This document shows positions 44,888 to 51,369 of a stretch of 64,000 nt of DNA, piece by piece. The stretch's first letter is position 1; the number at the start of each line of letters is the position of its first letter. The stretch spans positions 1 to 64,000 of the forward strand of contig NZ_CAIJDP010000057.1 in NCBI RefSeq assembly GCF_903819435.1. The letters run 5' to 3'. Source of the stretch: Flavobacterium salmonis. GTDB lineage: Bacteria; Bacteroidota; Bacteroidia; Flavobacteriales; Flavobacteriaceae. Both the position numbers and the translations under genes were made by a program. Under the pieces are notes generated by a model. The model searched no databases. It was not told the origin of the DNA and saw only the letters and a list, made by a program, of their open reading frames with translations.

Positions 44888-45790
44888 TTACAATAATTTA
44901 GATAATGTTTTTAAACTCAATAAAATAATTAAAATTCCTACTGCCACCATCATTGGTTTTCTTTTGATTTTATTAACCAAATAAGCCGCCAATGGAGCAG
45001 AAATAACCCCTCCTAAAATCAACCCGATGATTACCTGCCAACCGTGAATTCCTCCAAAAAGCATAAAGGTAATACCACTTGCGAATGAAATTGCGAACTC
45101 AGCTGCATTTACAGAACCAATCGTATATCTTGGATTTCTTCCTCGTCCTAATAATGTTGAAGTTACAATCGGCCCCCAGCCTCCTCCTCCAACAGAATCC
45201 ATAAAACCTCCAAAAACAGCTAAAACGCCTAATTTTTTAGTTTTCTTTTTTACAATACTCTTTTTTAATGCTTTTCTGATAATAATAAGTGCCAGAACGA
45301 TCATATAAACCGCAATAAATGGTTTAATAACATCGCCATTAATAACATCAGATAATAGATAAGCTCCCGTAATAGAACCTAATACTCCTGGAATCAATAA
45401 ATTTTTTACCAGTTTTTTATTGATATTTCCAAATTTATGATGCGATATTGCAGATGCTCCCGTTGTAAACATCTCAGCTACGTGAACTCCTGTACTGCTA
45501 ACTACTGGAGGAATTCCGTAAGCCAATAGAAATGAAGTTGATGTCGCTCCATAACCCATTCCCAAAGTACCGTCTACCAATTGTGCAAAAACACCAATAG
45601 CAAAAAAAACTAAAAACTCCTGATTAAATCCTCCAATAAATCCGTCCCATGAAAACTCAGCATGGTGGTTATAAATCAGCGTACTTAGCAAACCTATTAA
45701 TAAAACAACAGGTATCCCTATCCATAATTTATCTTTTATTGACGCATAAAAGGTAACATCAACACTATTAATTTTCAATTCTTTCTCCAT
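44888..45790 (-). CDS. TSUP-family permease (TauE/SafE), likely sulfate uptake
   Basis: 300 residues with about eight membrane segments and the paired glycine-rich TSUP motifs: QLVDGTLGMGYGATSTSFLL and VFGGFMDSVGGGGWGPIVTS. TSUP proteins move sulfur-containing anions or organosulfonates. As first gene of a complete sulfate-reduction operon that lacks CysPTWA, it is the best candidate for the sulfate importer here; that is inferred from position. A promoter and an operator-like palindrome lie just upstream. Confidence 0.88.
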   Translation of the reverse strand: MEKELKINSVDVTFYASIKDKLWIGIPVVLLIGLLSTLIYNHHAEFSWDGFIGGFNQEFLVFFAIGVFAQLVDGTLGMGYGATSTSFLLAYGIPPVVSSTGVHVAEMFTTGASAISHHKFGNINKKLVKNLLIPGVLGSITGAYLLSDVINGDVIKPFIAVYMIVLALIIIRKALKKSIVKKKTKKLGVLAVFGGFMDSVGGGGWGPIVTSTLLGRGRNPRYTIGSVNAAEFAISFASGITFMLFGGIHGWQVIIGLILGGVISAPLAAYLVNKIKRKPMMVAVGILIILLSLKTLSKLL

Positions 45791-45815
45791 AATTACTGGG
45801 TTTCCTTGCTAAAAT

Positions 45816-45838
45816 CTATTACCCTATCGGGTTAGTAG
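45816..45838. promoter_or_regulatory. Operator-like imperfect palindrome at the cys operon start
   Basis: CTATTACCC, spacer TATC, GGGTTAGTAG, located 10-30 bp downstream of the -7 box, that is around the predicted transcript start. The 13 bases CTATTACCCTATC recur exactly at 58009-58021 upstream of the metY leader. A nearby Rrf2 gene is the obvious candidate binder. Confidence 0.5.
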
Positions 45839-45847
45839 ATTGATAAG

Positions 45848-45877
45848 CAAAATTACTACTTATTTCTAAATATCAAA
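45848..45877 (-). promoter_or_regulatory. Promoter of the cys operon
   Basis: On the minus strand TTTG, 18 nt, TAATTTTG (45848-45855). Confidence 0.7.
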
Positions 45878-46040
45878 ACAATTTTTAAACTTTTTAAACT
45901 TCTAAACTTCTTAAAATCAAATTCTAAGGAAATTTTAAAAGATTAATAAATAAATTCAATAAATCTAAAACCATACTTCTCTGTTTTTAAGATACTTACA
46001 ATTACAATTATTTCAAGTTCCAAATATACACTTTTAAAGC

Positions 46041-46083
46041 CTACCATTTCCATAGGATAATTGTAAAATTGTTTCTATTTTTG
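46041..46083 (+). promoter_or_regulatory. Promoter of the second TSUP gene
   Basis: TATTTTTG (46076-46083) is a -7 box 16 bp before the ATG. Upstream, CTACCATTTCCATAGG (46041-46056) shares the CTACCA...ATAG layout with CTACCAAATTAGTATAG near 47503, upstream of the Rrf2 gene. Confidence 0.5.
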
Positions 46084-46099
46084 CGCCAAACTTTTATTT

Positions 46100-46882
46100 A
46101 TGGATTTTCAAATAGGTTTAGTTATTGCAGGTTTAGTTGTTGGTTTTGTAGTAGGCCTGACAGGTGTTGGAGGTGGTTCTTTAATGACTCCTATTTTATT
46201 ATATTTTGGAATTCCGCCAACAAAGGCCGTGGGTACCGATTTGCTTTATGCAGCTTTTACCAAAATGGGCGGTGTATTTGTGCATAATAAAAAAAGCAAC
46301 ATAAACTGGTCCATTACCGGATGGTTAACCTTAGGCAGTGTTCCGGCAGCCTTACTGACTTTATGGATTCTAAATAATATTAAAACAGATATCGAAACTG
46401 TTAATCAGGTGATTAAAAAAAGTTTAGGATGGGCATTGCTTTTCACTTCTGTAGCCATTATATTTAAACAAAAGATATTAAAGTTTTCTCAGAAACACGC
46501 CGGAGATAAATTTCACAGCGAAAGCACAACTCAAAATATGCTAACTATAGGAATTGGTGTTTTATTAGGTGCAACAGTAACTTTGACATCTATTGGCGCC
46601 GGTGCATTGGGAACCGTTACTTTATTCTTTCTTTATCCTTTATTGCCAACTCCCCGTTTAGTGGGAACCGAAATTGCACACGCCGTTCCATTAACTTTAG
46701 TTGCAGGCGTTGGACATGCCTCTATGGGAAACCTGGATTTGATATTATTGGGACAATTATTATTGGGATCTCTTCCGGGAATTTTTGTAGGAAGCATGCT
46801 AAGCGGAAAAGTTCCGGATCAGTTTCTTAGAAATGCAATCGCAGTAATGCTCTTTTTAGCCGGGTATAAATTGATTTTTTAG
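46100..46882 (+). CDS. Second TSUP-family permease (TauE/SafE)
   Basis: 260 residues with about eight membrane segments. The first motif is VVGLTGVGGGSLMTPILLYF, the second ATVTLTSIGAGALGTVTLFF. It is divergent from the cys operon and only distantly similar to the first permease. Being next to an Rrf2 regulator and the cys operon, it may handle sulfate, sulfite or another sulfur anion; the direction of transport cannot be told. It ends in a bidirectional terminator shared with the Rrf2 gene. Confidence 0.85.
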   Translation: MDFQIGLVIAGLVVGFVVGLTGVGGGSLMTPILLYFGIPPTKAVGTDLLYAAFTKMGGVFVHNKKSNINWSITGWLTLGSVPAALLTLWILNNIKTDIETVNQVIKKSLGWALLFTSVAIIFKQKILKFSQKHAGDKFHSESTTQNMLTIGIGVLLGATVTLTSIGAGALGTVTLFFLYPLLPTPRLVGTEIAHAVPLTLVAGVGHASMGNLDLILLGQLLLGSLPGIFVGSMLSGKVPDQFLRNAIAVMLFLAGYKLIF

Positions 46883-46896
46883 ACTAAAATAATTAT

Positions 46897-46943
46897 AAAA
46901 AAATGACCATTTCATTACTATTATATGAAATGGTCATTTTTTT
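46897..46943. terminator. Bidirectional terminator
   Basis: AAAAATGACCATTTCAT pairs with ATGAAATGGTCATTTTT around a short loop, with A/T runs on both sides; it lies between converging genes. Confidence 0.9.
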
Positions 46944-46961
46944 ATAATTAATTCTGTACTA

Positions 46962-47372
46962 TTAAAATGCAATATCTGCCAGAGAATTACTTTCCAGTAT
47001 TTTGAGTGTATTGTCACGAACTTCTGTCATTAAACGTCTCGCGGCACAGGTTGATTCATCATCACAATCATCGCATTTTTCGTAAAAATTATGGCTGGCG
47101 CATGGCAATAGAGCAATGGGTCCTTCCAAAATACGGTATACTTTGGCCATACTGATATCTTTTGGTTCTTTGATTAGATAATATCCTCCGCCTTTACCTT
47201 TTTTGGCTCCCAGAAAGCCAGAGTTTCTTAGCAGCAATAAAATACTTTCCAGGAATTTGATCGAAATATGTTCGCTTTTGGCAATTTCAGCAATTTGTAC
47301 AGGCTCATTATTTTCACGTCTGGCCAAATAAGTTAAAGCTTTAATTCCGTATTTTGTTTTCTTTGAAAGCAT
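46962..47372 (-). CDS. Rrf2-family transcriptional regulator with Fe-S-type cysteine cluster
   Basis: 136 residues. The N-terminal winged helix is MLSKKTKYGIKALTYLARRE with PVQIAEIAKSEHISIKFLES and GFLGAKKGKGGGYYLIKEP. Three or four cysteines follow in LLPCASHNFYEKCDDCDDES and TCAARRLM, the pattern used by IscR/NsrR-like Rrf2 proteins to hold a 2Fe-2S cluster. Rrf2 members also control cysteine metabolism (CymR). Located between sulfur-anion permeases and methionine genes, it is the likely regulator of this island, sensing sulfur or Fe-S status. The targets are inferred. Confidence 0.88.
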   Translation of the reverse strand: MLSKKTKYGIKALTYLARRENNEPVQIAEIAKSEHISIKFLESILLLLRNSGFLGAKKGKGGGYYLIKEPKDISMAKVYRILEGPIALLPCASHNFYEKCDDCDDESTCAARRLMTEVRDNTLKILESNSLADIAF

Positions 47373-47447
47373 TTTTAAATTTTAGATTGTAAATTTAGTT
47401 CAGAAGCTATCAATGAATTAAACATAAAGCTTCCTGTTATTTCGGAG

Positions 47448-47455
47448 CAAAAGTA
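47448..47455 (-). promoter_or_regulatory. -7 box of the Rrf2 gene
   Basis: TACTTTTG on the minus strand, 76 bp upstream of the start. CTACCAAATTAGTATAG lies about 50 bp further upstream. Confidence 0.5.
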
Positions 47456-47607
47456 AGCTTTTTGAATGAGATTTCTAATAGGACAAAAGTTAATTCTACC
47501 AAATTAGTATAGTTTTATCAATCCTCTTCCTGAACTTCAATTAAATTGAATTTATGACACCTTTTTAATTTTAGTTGCTAACAAAATATACTTTTTGGCT
47601 AAAAATA

Positions 47608-48123
47608 TTACAAAAAAATATTACAAATAATAAAAGCATTCTCTTTTTCTAAATATAGTGAATGGCCTTGATTTTCAAAAAAATGATTGGAAATTTTTAA
47701 AGCTGAAAACCACTCCGGATTTGGCAGATTTAAATCTTTTTGCCCAAAATACAATTTTATTTTACAACACGGAATCTGGGTTTCAAAACGTAATCTCGTT
47801 GATGAAACCGCTATTAAATGAGAAACTTTTAAACCTTTTAGAGCAGCTTTCCATGCAATTGCTCCTCCTATGCTAAAACCTAAAGCAGTAATTTCACCTT
47901 TTTCAAGCTTCAATAAATTCTCAACTGCTTTTTCAATTCCTCCATTTAGAAATTGATTGTGGATATCTGATTCGGTAACACATTCTAAACTGATATCTGC
48001 CAATTCCCGAACATCATAATATTGGACATCAAATTTAGAGTGTAATATTTCGGTATATAATTGTACCCATTCGGGATTTTTCCCTCCAAATAAATCTGAT
48101 AAAATGAGTAATTTTGGTTTCAT
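47608..48123 (-). CDS. Small alpha/beta hydrolase-like protein
   Basis: 171 residues. Begins KPKLLILSDLFGGKNPEWVQ; the nucleophile elbow is ALGFSIGGAIAWKAAL (Ser about 104), with LYFGQKDLNLPNPEWF as likely acid region and ENQGHSLYLEKENAF supplying His. The lid is missing, so it is a minimal hydrolase of the dienelactone-hydrolase or RsbQ-like type. Substrate unknown. It lies 21 bp after the RDD gene and is likely co-transcribed with it. Confidence 0.7.
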   Translation of the reverse strand: MKPKLLILSDLFGGKNPEWVQLYTEILHSKFDVQYYDVRELADISLECVTESDIHNQFLNGGIEKAVENLLKLEKGEITALGFSIGGAIAWKAALKGLKVSHLIAVSSTRLRFETQIPCCKIKLYFGQKDLNLPNPEWFSALKISNHFFENQGHSLYLEKENAFIICNIFL

Positions 48124-48144
48124 AGTTTAGAGAAATTAATTTCA

Positions 48145-48663
48145 TTACTCTATTTCCGGCATTCCAATTAAATCAAATTCATAATGTAATTTTATACTTT
48201 CATCTAATGCCTTTTTTTTCACTACATAAGTATTTGAAAACGAATCATGACAACCTCTTCCAGAATTTCCTAAAAAAGAAAGAATATCTAGAGGAATAAA
48301 TCTAATTAAAGTTCTTATCAAAATTATTCTAAAACCTGGTTTATTGCCACTCTTATTTATCACTATTGTACCTGTAATAAATTTCCCAAGCGACCTGCCC
48401 AAAAAACCTTCTGTTAAAACATAATAACCTAATGTCAGTGTCCAACTAATACCCAACCAGTACCATTCATTTAAATTATAATACCAAACTCCAAAACCAG
48501 TTAAATCAAACGAGTCAAAAAAACCTATAAGAAAAGGAAAAAAATAATATTGTAACACTAAGGAAAAAGCGTATGTAAGAGATGAATCTACAAGATTATT
48601 TATAAAACGACTGTCATTAGAAGCCAATAATTTGTTATCAAGGATGTAGGTAGAATCACTCAT
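48145..48663 (-). CDS. RDD-family membrane protein
   Basis: 172 residues with about three membrane segments. RDD-family features are ASNDSRFINNLVDSSLTYAF (the Arg...Asp in helix 1), EGFLGRSLGKFITGTIVINK and LIRTLIRFIPLDILSFLG with GCHDSFSNTYVV near the end. RDD proteins have been linked to ion transport in some bacteria, but this one cannot be assigned. Confidence 0.82.
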   Translation of the reverse strand: MSDSTYILDNKLLASNDSRFINNLVDSSLTYAFSLVLQYYFFPFLIGFFDSFDLTGFGVWYYNLNEWYWLGISWTLTLGYYVLTEGFLGRSLGKFITGTIVINKSGNKPGFRIILIRTLIRFIPLDILSFLGNSGRGCHDSFSNTYVVKKKALDESIKLHYEFDLIGMPEIE

Positions 48664-48752
48664 GTTGATTGGCTTGAATAATATATGTTATTTAATAAAA
48701 TGGATTTAATCAAAACAAAAATATATTTTTAGTTCAAACAAATAGTAAAAGG

Positions 48753-48801
48753 AAATGACAATTTTTAACAGTATAAGTTTACAGTCAAAAATTGTCATTT
48801 T
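48753..48801. terminator. Terminator after metZ
   Basis: AAATGACAATTTTT and AAAAATTGTCATTT form a 14-bp stem with a 20-base loop, between metZ and the RDD gene. Confidence 0.7.
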
Positions 48802-48819
48802 GTATAATCCAAAATTATT

Positions 48820-49992
48820 TTAAGAAAGTGCCTGTTCCAAATCAGCAATTACATCTTTTACTGTTTCTAAACCCACAGAAACACGCACTAAACCTTCCGT
48901 AATTCCAACTGCTAATTTTTCTTCAACAGAAAGTTTACTATGCGTAGTTGATGCCGGATGCGTTACAATCGTTTTTACGTCTCCGATATTGGCTGAAAGT
49001 GAACACAATTTAATTTTATCCAAAAATTTACGTCCTGCTTCAATTCCGCCTTTAATTTCAAATGCAATAATGTTGCCGCCTAAAAGCATTTGTTTTTTGG
49101 CAATCTCATATTTTGGATGCGATTTTAAGAAAGGATATTTCACACTGTTTACATTTGGATGGCTTTCTAAAAATTCAGCAACTTTCAAAGCATTTTCGCA
49201 ATGTCTGTCAACACGAACAACCAAAGTCTCTAAACTTTTTGATAAAACCCATGCATTAAATGGTGACATTGCCGGACCTGTATTTCTTGAAAACAAGTAT
49301 ATTTTACGAATTAATTCAGCATCACCAACAGCAACACCTCCCAAAACACGACCCTGACCATCCATTAATTTTGTAGCAGAATGCACTACTATATGTGCTC
49401 CGTATTTAATAGGCTGCTGAATATATGGTGTTGCAAAACAATTATCAATGATTAAAATTAAATTGTGTTTTTTGGCTATTTGGCCCAATAACTCTAAATC
49501 AATTACATCTACACCAGGATTTGTAGGTGTTTCTGCGTATAAAATTTTAGTATTTGGCTTAATAAAACTTTCGATCGTTTCCGGTTTGTTGATATCAAAA
49601 TAGGTTGTTTCAATATTCCATTTTGGAAAATAAGTCATAAACAATGCATGTGTAGACCCAAAAACACTTCCTGCAGAAACAATATGATCACCAGATTCCA
49701 ATAAAGCAGCAAAAGTAGAATAAATTGCAGCCATTCCGGTTGCAAAGGCATATCCGGCCTCAGCACCTTCCATAGCACAGACCTTATCTACAAACTCTGT
49801 GGTGTTCGGATTGCTGAAACGAGAGTAAATATTACGTACTTTTTCTTCAGTAAAAGAAGCTCTCATGTCCTCTGCATCTTCAAATACAAAACTTGATGAT
49901 AAATACAAAGGAGTTGAATGTTCCTGAAATTGTGACTTTTCTAAATGTGTTCTTATGGCTTGTGTTTCAAAACCAAATTCTTGTTCGTTCAT
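48820..49992 (-). CDS. metZ: O-succinyl/O-acetylhomoserine sulfhydrylase MetZ-like
   Basis: 390 residues, Cys/Met metabolism PLP family. Key parts: HSTPLYLSSSFVFEDAEDMR, IYSRFSNPNTTEFVDKVCAM, the PLP-ring region DNCFATPYIQQPIKYGAHIV, and the Schiff-base Lys in VVHSATKLMDGQGRVLGG. The NCFATPYIQ and LMDGQGR variants are typical of MetZ rather than of MetB/MetC. It makes homocysteine from an activated homoserine and sulfide. It is the last gene of the metX-thrA cluster. MetX-type activation suggests the O-acetyl ester as substrate. Confidence 0.88.
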   Translation of the reverse strand: MNEQEFGFETQAIRTHLEKSQFQEHSTPLYLSSSFVFEDAEDMRASFTEEKVRNIYSRFSNPNTTEFVDKVCAMEGAEAGYAFATGMAAIYSTFAALLESGDHIVSAGSVFGSTHALFMTYFPKWNIETTYFDINKPETIESFIKPNTKILYAETPTNPGVDVIDLELLGQIAKKHNLILIIDNCFATPYIQQPIKYGAHIVVHSATKLMDGQGRVLGGVAVGDAELIRKIYLFSRNTGPAMSPFNAWVLSKSLETLVVRVDRHCENALKVAEFLESHPNVNSVKYPFLKSHPKYEIAKKQMLLGGNIIAFEIKGGIEAGRKFLDKIKLCSLSANIGDVKTIVTHPASTTHSKLSVEEKLAVGITEGLVRVSVGLETVKDVIADLEQALS

Positions 49993-50014
49993 TTTGTTTT
50001 TTGTTTAAAAAAAG

Positions 50015-50060
50015 TTATCTCGCAGAGATTCACAAAAGTGAACACAGAGTTTCGCAAAAT
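50015..50060. repeat. GCAGAGATTCACAAAAG-type phrase repeat
   Basis: TCGCAGAGATTCACAAAAGT, then GAACACAGAGTTTCGCAAA, upstream of metZ. It is an internally repetitive phrase of the same kind as the other phrase repeats in this region. Confidence 0.55.
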
Positions 50061-50108
50061 ACCTTTCATTATAATAGCCAATCAAAAATTATCTGATTTT
50101 CTAATTGA

Positions 50109-50549
50109 CTAATTTTCTAATTTATTTAATTCTACGCCATTCAAAATTACTTTGTAATGTATTGTTGCTGTTGGCTCCACTGTCTTAGAAACCGAGCAAT
50201 ATTTTTCGAATGATAGTTGTGCTGCTTTTGCTGCTTTGTCTTCTTTAATATTTCCTTCCAAAGAAAAAACTACATAAATATCTTTAAAGGGTTTAGCTTC
50301 TCCTACCTGTACACGCTCGCCTTCAACCTCAGCTTTAAAAGAAGTAATTTCCTGGCGTTGCTTTTTCAGGATTGAAATCATGTCAATTCCGCTGCAGCCT
50401 GCCACTCCCATTAACACTAATTCCATAGGACTTGGCCCCATATCATCTCCTCCAAATTCTGGTCGTGCATCAACATTTACAATATGTCCACGTTCATTTT
50501 TTAATTGAAAATGGAAATTTTCATTTACTCTGTCTAATGTTATTTTCAT
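50109..50549 (-). CDS. OsmC-family peroxiredoxin-like protein
   Basis: 146 residues. OsmC/Ohr fold with the second conserved Cys in LVLMGVAGCSGIDMISILKK and the other in SFEKYCSVSKTVEPTATIHY. This arrangement is of the YhfA-like OsmC subgroup. Members reduce organic peroxides or bind thiol-reactive compounds. It lies between a lipoprotein gene and metZ in a methionine cluster, and OsmC-like genes often accompany sulfur genes in Flavobacteria as far as I recall. Specific role unknown. Confidence 0.85.
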   Translation of the reverse strand: MKITLDRVNENFHFQLKNERGHIVNVDARPEFGGDDMGPSPMELVLMGVAGCSGIDMISILKKQRQEITSFKAEVEGERVQVGEAKPFKDIYVVFSLEGNIKEDKAAKAAQLSFEKYCSVSKTVEPTATIHYKVILNGVELNKLEN

Positions 50550-50561
50550 TTTTTGTTTGTT

Positions 50562-51314
50562 TTATAAATAAATAGGCTTAATAGGTTCAGCACCAAAATC
50601 GTGTCGGTATATTTTAAATTTATACACCTTCTTATTTTCATCATAATTAATGCTATAAATCCTATGAGAATGAGTATCATAACAATAATAAGTAATGTTA
50701 TAATTTTTTACATTCTCTTTTATTTCATCATAATTTTTTTCAAATCTTACTCTAACAGAGTCCTCATTTTCTACAGGTATATCCGAAACAGCATATTTTA
50801 TCTTACACATTTCTAACGTTTCATTATTAATCCGTTGCGTATGCAATACAGACCTAAGTAATTCTATTAAAAGATCTGTTTCTAAAGCATCTTTAAATGT
50901 ATTTTCCTTTCTTAAAATAGAAATCGCAGCATTATATTCCTTCTCAAAAGTTGTATTTACTTTCTCTACATTACTAATCAATTTGTCATTCGCAAATTGC
51001 CAATAATCTCTTTGTCTATTGTTAAAAAGTGGAATTGCAACAGATTTTTTATTTTTATTTACAAAAACAATAATTTGATGGCTGTTATTTATCCTTTCGC
51101 CTTGAGAATAAAGTTGAATTTGAACTTTTGTTTCTCCATCAATAACTGTTCTTATATGTTTAAAACCTCTTTCCTTCACATTTTTACCCTCAATTAACTG
51201 CGGAAATTTTCCCACTAAATCTCTAATCCTTTGGGCGGGATTAGGTTCATTATTTTTCTTACAACCCTGTATAAGAACAATAATAATCAAGAATAGTATT
51301 TTGTGAATTTTCAT
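50562..51314 (-). CDS. Lipoprotein of unknown function
   Basis: 250 residues. A lipoprotein signal ends IIIVLIQGC (Cys18). The rest is charged, with no recognised domain; FKHIRTVIDGETKVQIQLYS and YYCYDTHSHRIYSINYDENK are notable. It lies 12 bp upstream of osmC and 55 bp downstream of thrA, so it is probably carried in the metX-thrA transcript. No link to amino acid synthesis is apparent. Confidence 0.75.
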   Translation of the reverse strand: MKIHKILFLIIIVLIQGCKKNNEPNPAQRIRDLVGKFPQLIEGKNVKERGFKHIRTVIDGETKVQIQLYSQGERINNSHQIIVFVNKNKKSVAIPLFNNRQRDYWQFANDKLISNVEKVNTTFEKEYNAAISILRKENTFKDALETDLLIELLRSVLHTQRINNETLEMCKIKYAVSDIPVENEDSVRVRFEKNYDEIKENVKNYNITYYCYDTHSHRIYSINYDENKKVYKFKIYRHDFGAEPIKPIYL

Positions 51315-51315
51315 G

Positions 51316-51368
51316 TTTTATGTATTTTAAATCTGAATTCAAAAATCTAAAATCTGCAATCTAAAATT
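51316..51368. repeat. AAATCTAAAATCTG-type phrase repeat
   Basis: TTTTAAATCTGAATTCAAAA, then ATCTAAAATCTGCAATCTAA, with a period of about 9-10, between thrA and the lipoprotein gene. Confidence 0.6.
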
Positions 51369-51369
51369 C

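Noticed and set aside
46069..46287. 72-codon plus-strand ORF
   Set aside because: A +1-frame shadow at the start of the second TSUP permease, rich in Cys/Arg/Trp.
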